A stretch of DNA of 53,355 nucleotides from Bacteroidota bacterium (GTDB taxonomy: Bacteria; Bacteroidota; JABWAT01), in NCBI GenBank assembly GCA_020161835.1, contig JAIUNL010000023.1, forward strand, positions 1-53,355. Direction: 5' to 3'. Of the stretch, positions 23,813 through 32,500 are shown piece after piece. The notes under the pieces were generated by a model. The model did no database searches. It saw only the letters and a list, made by a program, of their open reading frames with translations, and was not told the DNA's origin. Position 1 is the stretch's first letter; every line of letters starts with the position of its first letter. The position numbers and the translations under genes are program-made.

Positions 23813-24552
23813 TGAATATTACACTGAAAGTCTGGAGACAAAAAAGTTGTAACTCTCAGGGTGCGTTTGCAACCTACGGAGTTGAAGGTGTGTCACCTGA
23901 TATGTCGTTCCTTGAAATGCTCGACATGCTCAACGAAAGACTGATTAAAAAGGGTGAAGAACCAATTGCTTTCGATCATGACTGCCGTGAAGGGATCTGC
24001 GGAACCTGTTCAATGGTGATCAATGGCCGTCCGCACGGACCAATCAAAGGTGTTACAACCTGCCAGCTTCACATGAGAAGTTTCAGCGAAGGTGATACCA
24101 TTGTGATTGAACCTTTCCGTGCAAAAGCATTCCCTGTGATCAAGGATCTCGTTGTTGACCGGTCTTCTTTCGAACGTATCATGGTTGCCGGTGGTTATGT
24201 TTCTGTGAGAACGGGAAATGCCCAGGATGCCAATGCCCTTCCGATTGGCAAGCATGAAGCTGATGAAGCTTTCAATGCTGCTGCCTGTATCGGATGCGGT
24301 GCTTGTGTTGCTTCCTGTAAAAATTCTTCTGCAATGCTGTTTGTCGGTGCTAAAGTTTCTCAATATGCTCTATTGCCGCAAGGTCAGCCAGAAAGAAAAC
24401 AACGGGTTCTCAACATGGTTGCAGCTATGGATCTTGAAGGATTCGGTAACTGTTCCAACACCGGAGCCTGCGAAGCCACCTGCCCTAAGGGAATTGATTT
24501 GCCGCATATTGCACGCCTCAACCGTGAATATATTGCTGCAACACTTTCCTGA
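23809..24552 (+). CDS. sdhB: Succinate dehydrogenase iron-sulfur subunit
   Basis: A 247-aa electron-transfer subunit. The [2Fe-2S] ligands are in CREGICGTC with the later TCQLHM; the [4Fe-4S] motif is CIGCGACVASC; and the third cluster motif is CSNTGACEATCPKGI. It joins SdhA to the haem-bearing SdhC at the membrane. Last gene of the operon, followed at once by a strong terminator. Confidence 0.96.
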   Translation: MMNITLKVWRQKSCNSQGAFATYGVEGVSPDMSFLEMLDMLNERLIKKGEEPIAFDHDCREGICGTCSMVINGRPHGPIKGVTTCQLHMRSFSEGDTIVIEPFRAKAFPVIKDLVVDRSSFERIMVAGGYVSVRTGNAQDANALPIGKHEADEAFNAAACIGCGACVASCKNSSAMLFVGAKVSQYALLPQGQPERKQRVLNMVAAMDLEGFGNCSNTGACEATCPKGIDLPHIARLNREYIAATLS

Positions 24553-24573
24553 TTTACATTTTCCTTTGGAAAT

Positions 24574-24605
24574 AAAAAAAGCCAGTCAAACGACTGGCTT
24601 TTTTT
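24574..24605 (+). terminator. Rho-independent terminator of sdhCAB
   Basis: AAAAAAAGCCAGTC pairs with GACTGGCTTTTTTT around AAAC. The A-tract/U-tract symmetry lets it also serve the converging hemerythrin operon. Confidence 0.9.
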
Positions 24606-24632
24606 GTTTAAACGCTAATCCTGGCAAAACTG

Positions 24633-25112
24633 TTACTTATTTTCAGCCCAGAATTTAACTGGCCAGTCCGGATGAAATTCAATACTTCCTTCCCGAAGAT
24701 CTTCTCCAATCTGGTTCAGCGTTTTTTCGTTCAGCAGACCTTCTATCCAGGGGAAAAGGCATTCTTCTTCAAATCGGATATGTTCTGAAAGCAAAAATGC
24801 GAAATGAGACAAATCCTTTGAATCAGGGGTCCTATTTTTAATTTGGGTAAAAAGGTCAGTTATTTGTTTATGGTCTGATTCAAGCCGGAGGAAAAAAGAA
24901 TGCTGCCTGTGCTCGTCTTTTATCGACGGATTGAGAATGGAATCCTCTAACCCAAAATGAACAGAAAGATGAGATTCCCAACCTGATACCAGGTAAGATT
25001 TAATGACATCTAAATCTGTATTTAGTTTTATTCCCTTCTCAATCCTCCGTGCAAAAACCAATCCGGTATGATGTTCCCAAGAAAGCGGAATCAAGCCATT
25101 GTGGCGTTTCAT
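24633..25112 (-). CDS. Hemerythrin-domain protein
   Basis: A 159-aa four-helix-bundle protein with di-iron ligands typical of hemerythrin HHE domains: WEHH (His14, His15), HFGLEDSIL, ESDHKQI and HIRFEEECLFPWIE. Begins MKRHNGLIPLSWEHHTGL, typical of small stand-alone members. It starts 3 nt downstream of ric and is therefore co-transcribed with an iron-sulfur repair protein, pointing to O2/NO sensing, iron delivery or nitrosative-stress defence. Exact activity cannot be read from sequence. Confidence 0.85.
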   Translation of the reverse strand: MKRHNGLIPLSWEHHTGLVFARRIEKGIKLNTDLDVIKSYLVSGWESHLSVHFGLEDSILNPSIKDEHRQHSFFLRLESDHKQITDLFTQIKNRTPDSKDLSHFAFLLSEHIRFEEECLFPWIEGLLNEKTLNQIGEDLREGSIEFHPDWPVKFWAENK

Positions 25113-25115
25113 TAT

Positions 25116-25829
25116 TTAATTCCAGCTTGCTTCCAGTGCCATTGCTTTCGGATGCAAAATATTATTTTCCAGGTGAACATGAGTATGAATATCAATCTCC
25201 CAGGCATGAAGTTCATCAAAAGTCGTCCGGTAAGTCGTACAACCATCTGGCGGACATTGGAATTCGTTTGTGAGGCGTCTGAGTTCTTCTAGTTCACGGC
25301 CAACGTCAATATGTTCAACTTCCATCATGCCGATTGGGTTTTTCACTGATCCAAACATGGCTGAAGGTTTTGGACCTTTGTCAGCAAAATTCCCTGCCAT
25401 AGCCTTGATGTAAGGGAACAGGATCAATTCTTCTTTCATGAGATGCTGAACCAGCGCACCATAATGAGTTGCAAATAGAGTCTGGATTTCCATAAGCTCG
25501 GAATGGTTTGCACCATGAACACGAACCAGTTTTTCCAGACGGGCAGTAATAATTGGGCCCTGGTTCCGGATATAGGCATGGTGCTGGTCGGTGATGTAAG
25601 CAATCAGGTCAGACAGATTCATCTGATCAAGAACCTGATAATCACTTCCTGCTGCATGTTGAACCAATTCCAGTTCAGCAAGTATGTCAGCAGCATTCAG
25701 ATTTTTTTCTGAAATCACCTCTTCAAGTGTTTTCTTGCCACCGCAGCAAAAATCAATTTTATACTTTCCGAATACACGTGCGGTTTTAAAATTTTCGGTG
25801 ACTATTTCACCAATACTTCTGTCAATCAT
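25116..25829 (-). CDS. ric: Iron-sulfur cluster repair di-iron protein (RIC/ScdA/YtfE)
   Basis: A 237-aa protein that repairs Fe-S clusters damaged by NO or peroxide. The N-terminal ScdA_N domain has VFGKYKIDFCCGGKKTLEE (Cys28-Cys29); the following hemerythrin-like bundle supplies iron ligands in DQHHAYIR, GANHSELM, HLMKEELILFPYI, EVEHIDVG and HVHLENNILHP. Length is standard. First gene of a two-gene unit with the hemerythrin protein; a -7 element and a palindrome lie just upstream. Confidence 0.94.
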   Translation of the reverse strand: MIDRSIGEIVTENFKTARVFGKYKIDFCCGGKKTLEEVISEKNLNAADILAELELVQHAAGSDYQVLDQMNLSDLIAYITDQHHAYIRNQGPIITARLEKLVRVHGANHSELMEIQTLFATHYGALVQHLMKEELILFPYIKAMAGNFADKGPKPSAMFGSVKNPIGMMEVEHIDVGRELEELRRLTNEFQCPPDGCTTYRTTFDELHAWEIDIHTHVHLENNILHPKAMALEASWN

Positions 25830-25853
25830 AGGTTACCTCTGGTTTGTTTATTA

Positions 25854-25881
25854 CAAAAGTACACAATATGGACTATATAGT
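25854..25881 (-). promoter_or_regulatory. Promoter -7 element and palindrome before ric
   Basis: On the minus strand TACTTTTG (25861-25854) matches TAnnTTTG, but no TTTG occurs 19-21 nt upstream. Instead the palindrome ACTATATAGT (25872-25881) occupies the spacer region, inside a longer TATA-rich stretch. A regulator-dependent promoter (for example a CRP/FNR- or Rrf2-type factor) is inferred. Confidence 0.4.
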
Positions 25882-25940
25882 ATATAATAGAAATGTAATA
25901 GTTTTAGCTCAAATGAAAAATTAATTTTACTGATTAGTTT

Positions 25941-26933
25941 TCAGGTGCGGTTTGAGTTGGAAAGTAAGGATTGCATTCCAGTCAAAATAAGCGGAATAAA
26001 AACCGGAAAACCCAATTGCCATAGACGCCCGATTGTGGATGCATTGACTGCAAACGGAAGAAGCAGGAGAATTGGGGCAAGGATAAGCGTATATTTCAAA
26101 AACTCAGGTTTGGTTTTCATTACAACCAGGTAACCGGCAATCAGTGGAATCCAAAGCAGATGAAAAGCCCAGATTGCACTTAAAAACCGGTAAATGGTCA
26201 TTTTATTTAAGGTCACAACCGAAATCATTCCGTCTGCAAATCTATCAGGTGAAATAACTGCACCAAAATCTGCAGGGAAACTCATTCTGAAACCCAAATA
26301 AACGAAAAGTCCCGGAAGGAGACTCAATCCAAGTTTGATCCATGATTTTCGGTCATCAAGGAATAAGATTGAAAAGGGAAGGATGAGAAATGAAGTTTCC
26401 TTTGCAAGCATTGCCGGGATCATCCAAATTGCCAGCAGAATAAATGAACGCCTTTGAACCAAAACCAAACCAAGACCAATAGCTGCATAGGAGATTGCAT
26501 CCGGAATGATTTGAAATGCCCAGTTCAAAACATAAAACCCGGTCATCCATAAAAAAGTACCCAACAGTGCCCACGGCCGAGAAAAGTTAAAGTGAAGAAG
26601 AAGCAACCAAAGTGAGAAACCAGCAAGTATCAGACTGAACAATGAAATTATTCCAAACTTAAAGAGGAGTTGCTGATCGGCTGTTAGAAAAAATAAACCG
26701 GGTGGTAATTCAGGAACCCATTTTGCCAGTTCGGTATGAAGAATGCGATAGCGGTAATGTTTGGGAATAGAATCTAAGGGCTCACCATTGAACATTTTTA
26801 AATAATAGACCGCATCAGTGGCCATTCCCGAACCGGTTGTTGATGAGTTTGAAATATGATGGTAGAACAGGCTAAAACAAATTCCGGATATAATGGCAAG
26901 AACAAGCAGGTGGTGTTTCAGTTTTAATGTCAA
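25941..26933 (-). CDS. Polytopic membrane protein, GT-C-like
   Basis: A 330-aa protein with about nine hydrophobic helices. An acidic residue in the first external loop (ATDAVYYLKMFNGEP), the RYRILHTELAKW segment and a C-terminal helix ladder resemble GT-C-fold glycosyltransferases or the DUF2029-like family, but I do not recognise a specific family. It overlaps the GT2 gene by 4 nt. Together with the GT2 enzyme it could transfer a lipid-linked sugar, a common partnership; this is inferred. Confidence 0.6.
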   Translation of the reverse strand: MTLKLKHHLLVLAIISGICFSLFYHHISNSSTTGSGMATDAVYYLKMFNGEPLDSIPKHYRYRILHTELAKWVPELPPGLFFLTADQQLLFKFGIISLFSLILAGFSLWLLLLHFNFSRPWALLGTFLWMTGFYVLNWAFQIIPDAISYAAIGLGLVLVQRRSFILLAIWMIPAMLAKETSFLILPFSILFLDDRKSWIKLGLSLLPGLFVYLGFRMSFPADFGAVISPDRFADGMISVVTLNKMTIYRFLSAIWAFHLLWIPLIAGYLVVMKTKPEFLKYTLILAPILLLLPFAVNASTIGRLWQLGFPVFIPLILTGMQSLLSNSNRT

Positions 26934-27676
26934 CGGAAAAATACCCTTAATAAGAACAGAACAATTTTCCCTTTAAAATCTGGATTCAGAAGATGTTTAA
27001 CTTCCGGATTGAGTAATGATCGGAACGTGCGCATGATACTTTTTAAACTGGCACCCTGTTGCTGACCATATTTTCTTGGACGGTGACTGATGGGCGTTTC
27101 AATAACTTTGAAGTCTTTCCTAACAGATTTGACCATCATTTCTGCATCATAAAACGGTCCTCTTGAAATCGGTTGGCCAATTTCATCAATAACTTTACGG
27201 GAATATATTTTCAACCCGGAATTTACATCTCTGAAAGAAACCTGAAAAAGATGTCTGACCAGGTAATTGTAAACACCAGATACAACCGTTCTGATTTTTG
27301 GATCAGCACGGTTTACCCGATGTCCTGAAATAACATCCCATTGGGAAAGTAAGGGGGCAAGAACTTTTAAATCTTCAGCAACATATTGCGCATCACCATC
27401 TGTATAGGCAATCCAATCAAACGAAGAATGTGCCATTCCGGTTGCCATTCCAGCTCCAACACCACGGTTTTTTGGATGATGAACAACCTTGACCTGAGGA
27501 TGTTTTTCAACAAGGTGATCACAAACTGAGCCGGTTTTATCCAGACTTCCGTCATTAACCAGAATAATCTCATAAACAGGGAAAAGTTCATGCAAAACAG
27601 GAAGCCATTCAAGAACAAGGCCTGGCAGCGACTGACTGTCGTTGTAACATAAAACGATCAGACTTAGACTGTTCAT
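26930..27676 (-). CDS. Family 2 glycosyltransferase (polyprenyl-phosphate sugar synthase-like)
   Basis: A 248-aa GT-A enzyme with the nucleotide-sugar fold start LSLIVLCYNDSQSLPGL, EIILVNDGSLDKTG, the metal-binding DGDAQY and the acceptor region SGLKIYSRKV...RGPFYDAEM. A basic C-terminal RPRKYGQQQGAS motif is typical of dolichyl/undecaprenyl-phosphate mannose or glucose synthases. No C-terminal membrane helices. It is translationally coupled on both sides (ATGA overlaps) to the Kelch protein and the membrane protein. Confidence 0.85.
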   Translation of the reverse strand: MNSLSLIVLCYNDSQSLPGLVLEWLPVLHELFPVYEIILVNDGSLDKTGSVCDHLVEKHPQVKVVHHPKNRGVGAGMATGMAHSSFDWIAYTDGDAQYVAEDLKVLAPLLSQWDVISGHRVNRADPKIRTVVSGVYNYLVRHLFQVSFRDVNSGLKIYSRKVIDEIGQPISRGPFYDAEMMVKSVRKDFKVIETPISHRPRKYGQQQGASLKSIMRTFRSLLNPEVKHLLNPDFKGKIVLFLLRVFFR

Positions 27677-28710
27677 GGTAAAGAATCCGGAGAAAATACA
27701 CGGTGTATGCCACTGATTGAAACTCTCGGATGACGCCCACCAGCGATGAGGTGAATTTTCCCATCAATAACACCACCCAGAATTCCATGTCTTCCTTCCG
27801 GAAGAGAATCAAGCACTTCCCAGGTGTCAGAAACTGGATCATACCGCTCCATTTGGTCGAGACACGTCCAAACCATTTCGCCACCGAAGGTATAAATCTT
27901 ATTATTTAATACTGCTGATCCTAATCCGCCACGGGCAGTTGGAATATCAGCACGTTTTGTCCAGGTCAGAGTCTTCGGGTTAAACGATTCAACCGTTGCG
28001 AGATTGAATCTCAGATCATCTTTCCGTCCTGAGATTACAAAAAGCTCTCCGTTGGTTGCTTCAACCCGCAGGTGATCACGTAAGGTTGGCATTGAAAGAG
28101 ATTCAGACCATGTGTTGGTTCTGAGATCGAACTTAAAAACGGTATTGGTGATTTGTCTGTTTTCATCAATTCCACCCGCATACCAGATTGCTGAATCAAG
28201 TACGGCTACACCACCAGCACCTCTCGGAAAGGGTAAATCGGCTCCCTTTGACCAGGTTTTAGATGGAAGGTGAAGTTTGTAGACTGTTGAAAGCGGATCC
28301 CATCGTGCAAACATGAACCAGCGAAGTCTGATGCCAAGCGGACCAAATCCGCCAACAACATAAATGGTATCACCGATTGCAGTGACTGCAGCATGATTGA
28401 TTGGTTCAGGTAGATCGGGACCTGTTTCCCAGGAATCTGTTGCCGGATCGTAAATCAGGACTGAAGTAAGAGTTTGTGCAAATGCATCTATTCCGCCGAT
28501 GACTACAAATTTACCGTTGCAAACCGTTCCACCAGATTCAGTTCGTGGAATTGGTAATTCTGCTGAAAGTGAATATTTACCGTTTTTTCCAATAACTTCT
28601 GCGGAAAGTGGGAACAAAGAATTTGAAAAATGCCACCACCACAGCCAGATGCTAAGAGAAATAATTCCGGCAGCAAGAGTGTAAAGTCCCCATTTATAAA
28701 GAGGTTTCAT
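27673..28710 (-). CDS. Kelch-repeat protein with N-terminal membrane anchor
   Basis: A 345-aa protein with one N-terminal helix (about 6-25) and five or six Kelch beta-propeller blades (for example VIGGIDAFAQ...YDPATDSWETGPDLPEP, VVGGFGPLG, WYAGGIDENRQ, VISGRKD, YTFGGEMVW, HLIAGGRH). Predicted extracytoplasmic propeller. First gene of a three-gene overlapping unit with GT2 and GT-C-like genes, which suggests a role in an envelope glycosylation step, by context only. Confidence 0.85.
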   Translation of the reverse strand: MKPLYKWGLYTLAAGIISLSIWLWWWHFSNSLFPLSAEVIGKNGKYSLSAELPIPRTESGGTVCNGKFVVIGGIDAFAQTLTSVLIYDPATDSWETGPDLPEPINHAAVTAIGDTIYVVGGFGPLGIRLRWFMFARWDPLSTVYKLHLPSKTWSKGADLPFPRGAGGVAVLDSAIWYAGGIDENRQITNTVFKFDLRTNTWSESLSMPTLRDHLRVEATNGELFVISGRKDDLRFNLATVESFNPKTLTWTKRADIPTARGGLGSAVLNNKIYTFGGEMVWTCLDQMERYDPVSDTWEVLDSLPEGRHGILGGVIDGKIHLIAGGRHPRVSISGIHRVFSPDSLP

Positions 28711-28818
28711 TAAAAGGCGCCTGTAAAAAATAAATAAATGTGATTCCCATCACCAAAAATACAAAAAGATTTCGAAATCCAATATTTTTATTGGTAGCAT
28801 TTACCTGACTGGATCCTA

Positions 28819-28850
28819 CTTGCAAACACAGGAAAAATGAATTAACTTTG
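28819..28850 (+). promoter_or_regulatory. Promoter of the Ala tRNA
   Basis: CTTG (28819-28822), a 20-nt spacer and TAACTTTG (28843-28850) end 12 nt before the mature tRNA 5' end. A second TAACTTTG occurs at 28983-28990 before the tRNA-like copy, but without a TTTG at the right distance. Confidence 0.65.
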
Positions 28851-28862
28851 CAATTCAAAATT

Positions 28863-28935
<73 letters not shown>

Positions 28936-28936
28936 C

Positions 28937-28980
28937 AAACTAAAAAGCCCTTTGGAATAATCTAAAGGGCTTTTTAGTTT
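28937..28980 (+). terminator. Terminator of tRNA-Ala
   Basis: A perfect 17-bp hairpin AAACTAAAAAGCCCTTT with its complement around a 10-nt loop, ending in a T-rich stretch right after the tRNA. Confidence 0.85.
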
Positions 28981-29001
28981 AATAACTTTGTGACTCACAA
29001 T

Positions 29002-29091
29002 GGGAGAGCGTCCCGAAAGCTTTCGGGAAGGTCAGGAGTTCCCCAAGGAACTTTCAGTTCCACGGGTCTGAAGAGATCCTCCTTATCTCCA
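29002..29091 (+). pseudogene. tRNA-Ala-derived remnant, copy 1
   Basis: Sequence collinear with the neighbouring tRNA-Ala: GGGAGAGCG from the D-arm, GGTCAGGAGTTC before the T-loop, and ATCCTCCTTATCTCCACA to the 3' end. The anticodon arm is replaced by the 18-nt perfect palindrome TCCCGAAAGCTTTCGGGA, and 34 extra nt interrupt the T-loop. The 5' acceptor strand is missing, so it cannot be a functional tRNA. A GGGTCT/AGACCC terminator hairpin follows (29096-29121). Confidence 0.85.
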
Positions 29092-29147
29092 CAAAAAAAA
29101 GGGTCTGCAAAGACCCTTTTTAGTTTTCCCTAGATTCCGGGTTGGCG

Positions 29148-29390
29148 ATGTTTTACATGTACATTCTAAAATCAGAAAAGACTGATTCCTATTACATTGG
29201 TTCGAGTCAGGATCTTGATAATAGAGTTGAAGAACACAATTCAGGGAAATCAGTTTCAACTAGGGGAAAAAGGCCTTGGAAGTTGGTTTATTCTGAAAGT
29301 TATAAAACACTTTCAGGTGCGAGAAAACGTGAGATGGAAGTAAAATCCTGGAAAATCAGAAAAATGATTGACTACCTGATACAAAAATAG
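29148..29390 (+). CDS. Small GIY-YIG nuclease-family protein
   Basis: An 80-aa protein of the UPF0213-like GIY-YIG family. The two-part signature is present as MYILKSEK...YYIGSSQD, with the catalytic Arg in LDNRVEEHNSG and Glu in RKREMEVKSW. The ATG at 29148 (MFYMYILKSEK) is preferred to a TTG 6 nt upstream because family members begin there. It lies inside a tRNA-associated tandem module; stand-alone members have been proposed as repair or mobile-element nucleases. Whether it cuts tRNA-gene DNA is unknown. Confidence 0.88.
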   Translation: MFYMYILKSEKTDSYYIGSSQDLDNRVEEHNSGKSVSTRGKRPWKLVYSESYKTLSGARKREMEVKSWKIRKMIDYLIQK

Positions 29391-29398
29391 CTTCTTTT

Positions 29399-29488
29399 GG
29401 GAGAGCGTCCCGAAAGCTTTCGGGAAGGTCAGGAGTTCCCCAAGGAACTTTCAGTTCCACGGGTCTGAAGAGATCCTCCTGACCTCCA
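29399..29488 (+). pseudogene. tRNA-Ala-derived remnant, copy 2
   Basis: Same organisation as copy 1, but the 3' acceptor strand reads GACCTCC instead of TATCTCC while keeping the U70-equivalent position. That variant would pair with a different alanine tRNA acceptor strand, so the two copies may derive from different alanine tRNA genes. Confidence 0.8.
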
Positions 29489-29543
29489 CAAAAAAAGGGT
29501 CTGCAAAGACCCTTTTTAGTTTTCCCCAGATTCCGGGTAATTG

Positions 29544-29591
29544 ATGTTTTATATGTACATTCTAAAATCAGAAAAGACAGATTCTTACTGA
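29544..29591 (+). pseudogene. Truncated GIY-YIG gene, second module copy
   Basis: Fifteen codons (MFYMYILKSEKTDSY) match the start of the intact gene at 29148, then a TGA stops the frame where sequence changes to the sprA 3' end. It overlaps the sprA stop by 7 nt on the other strand. Confidence 0.85.
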
Positions 29592-32500
29592 ATACTGATG
29601 TGTACATTCAATCCGATTTCTGATCTTGAAATTTCTGCGGCAGAAAGCGAACCGGTAATTGGTTTTGACTGCGTATATCGCCAAAACGCACTTGCATTTA
29701 CCCTTGTAGAAACTGCATACCCGATACGGGGTTCAAAGGTAACCCGATTTATACCCTGTGCCGGCGGACTTGTTTTCCCTGTCAGTGATTCGATAAGTGT
29801 TTCATCAACGGCATAAGATCCGGTAATTGAAAGATCAATATCGTTTTTAAGTGTGTTTCCATTAAATGGCCAGAAGGTCAATAAGGTCGAACCACTTTGC
29901 ATATAACTCACCGAGGCCGTTATTTCTGATGTTTTTTGTGTTGTTACCTGACGGTTTACAGTTGAAAGTGAAATGGTTCTGCCCATATTATAGTTTATAC
30001 GGGTTGTAAATGGCTTTTTAAAATTTACACTGACTCCAACCAAAGGTCCGAAGCGTTCAGAAATACGGGGTGTTGAAAATTCAGTTTTTGGAATAATAAT
30101 CGGATCTCCGGTTTCCGGATCATTATTTCCGGTCGGCCCGGCATCTGGTCTTGAGACAAACGATGTACTGTAATCACCGGTGTAATTATGAGATAATGAC
30201 ATGGTTTGTACGAAAGTTGTCCATAACGGAAATTTTTCAAGTCCTGATATCTGAACTGACCAGTTCGGCAGCGGTACCAGATCACGCCATCCTGCAGTGT
30301 TCCATATTCCAAGTCCTAACCCCTTAGAAATAGGGTCTGACAGTTGAAATAACTCAAGTCCGTCTCTGAATGCATTGGTAATTTCATTATTTCCAAGAAT
30401 GTAGTTACCGGTTGATGGGTTTGTCGGTAAAGATTTTCTGATGGATTCAAAATCACCCATGATGGCAATGAAGGATCGTGAATAACTACCGGATGATGCC
30501 GTTCTGGTCGGTTGGAAAGTTTTAGAATCGAGTTTGGTTTCTTTTTGCAGCGTCCATTGTACCTTCCATGAAAGATCTACTTTGACCTTTTCTGCAGGCT
30601 GAAAACCAGTTTTCCAGTCAATGGTGTTTGACTGAGAAAATTTATTGGATGCATTTAAGGTTAGTGAAGCATCCGGAACAATTCTCTGACCCGGATCTTG
30701 CGTTAATCCCAACTGAAAAAGGAGTCCGGGACCGGGAATTTCACCCGGGCGTTTAAATCTGAACGGATCTGGCCACCAATCCTGATTAAACGGAAAGAAA
30801 TTGAGCATTCCCGAATTACCGGCGACGCCTTGAGTCGAAAATGTATTCGTTTGTGAAAACCGGATGGTGATAGCATCCAGACTTAAAAATGCAGCTGCAA
30901 TTGAAGTCAGGTCCCTCACCATTTTATCCTTCATGGAAAGAGTGTCAGCTTTTGAACCTTTTGCTCCTGATGGTGTTGCTGCCGGTTTTTTTACATCAAA
31001 AAAATCACTCATTCTAAAAGAGGAGCCCAGAGATATGGACGATGCCCACTGAGCATTATTTCCCGTGTATTTTGTTGGGTCAGACGAACCATTTGGGTTA
31101 GTCCAGCCGTATTGTACAGAATATTGTGAGGTCAAATTCAATGTTTTCAGGAATGGGATTTTATAATTGAGAGCAACATTCTGACTGTAAGATTGATCTT
31201 TCCCAAAATCAAGGCGGATCATTTTTGCAAACAGGTCACCCATAATGTCAGATTCAGCACGTTCTTCCTGTTTCCCATTGATCAGAAGATCACTTAGTAC
31301 TGAGTTTACTGACCCTGTAGCTGTCAACGATAAATTGTCTGATATTTGATACCCTAACCCAAAACTATTGTTTGCTGTAAATTGTCTGGCTGCAAGACCA
31401 GGTTTTGTTTGGTCACGGTTTTTGTTTTGGGAACGTGACCGGTTAAATGATACATTCCAATTAAAATTAGTTGGTTTTAAAAACAATTTGGTATCAGACC
31501 AGTCTTTTAATGTAGCAGGTTCAAAAATCGAACTCAAATAAAAAGATTCGCTTTTGAATACAGAAAGGGGTGCTGCAAGTGGCTGAATGAAAAAATCAGG
31601 TTTAAACTGATAAGAGTAACTGAGTCCCGATTTCCATGACCATGAACGGCTCCACTCAACAGTTGGGTTTCTTGTAAAAGTATTCGAGTAAGAAAAATCA
31701 AAAGCAAGACGGTCAAGGGTTACCTGAAGTAAACTGACATCTGAGGGCGTCAGTTTTTTGACCTGGTTAAGACTGAATGCGTTCGTAACAGTTACCGATT
31801 TATTCAGATTAATAAGTTCATCTCCTGAATCACCGGCCAGTTCTGCTGCTTTGTCTAACAGAACATCTGAACCTGAGAGATACTTGGGTGTACTTATGGC
31901 CTCAGTATGTGAAAAAGAAAGAGGCAGATTCACGATTGGCTTCTCACCCAAAAATTTGTCTGCTGCAAGGGAAGTTTGAACTGACCATGACGTTGTATTT
32001 GATTTTGAGGTGCTCACTTCTTCACTCACCCGTCTGAATTCGGCTGTAGTTTTTTCAATTACAAAACTTACGTTCGCAACATCAGCGAGTTTAACTCCAA
32101 CCGAGGTATTTGCAGCCCAACCGGTCTCTTCTTTAAAACCGGAAACACGAAGTTCATTAACCCATATTGAAAAACTCAGCGGTAAAATGGTTCCCTTGTT
32201 TCTGGGGTTTCTTACACCAATATTAAACTCTCTGATCTGAGTAAGTGTTGGTTTCCCTCTCAGGGTTATCCGGGCACCATCGGGGTATCCGACCGGGTTT
32301 CGTTCAACATAAATGGTGTTGCCCGGTAGTATTAATTGTTTCAGAGCAGTGAGTTTTGCCAGATCGATATCAAAGGTGTTATTCTGATCCCATGTTGCAT
32401 TTGAAGCCGCCGTTTTTCGTTTATCAGGATGAAGCGGAAGTGAAACTTCATAGTAGTTGGTTGAATCAGATCCGAACCTGATGAATACTTCTGCATCGTA

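Larger units (their letters stand above)
29002..29587 (+). repeat. Tandem 397-bp module: tRNA-like sequence + terminator + GIY-YIG gene
   Basis: The first copy runs from 29002 to 29398. The second begins at 29399 with near-identical sequence (same palindrome, same T-loop insert, same terminator hairpin at 29492-29517, same gene start) and breaks off near 29587, at the sprA stop codon. Differences include TATCTCC changed to GACCTCC at the acceptor 3' strand. Confidence 0.85.

Noticed and set aside
28981..29094. A second functional tRNA after tRNA-Ala
   Set aside because: The 5' acceptor strand is missing, the anticodon arm is a palindrome without a 7-nt loop, and the T-loop is broken by 34 nt.
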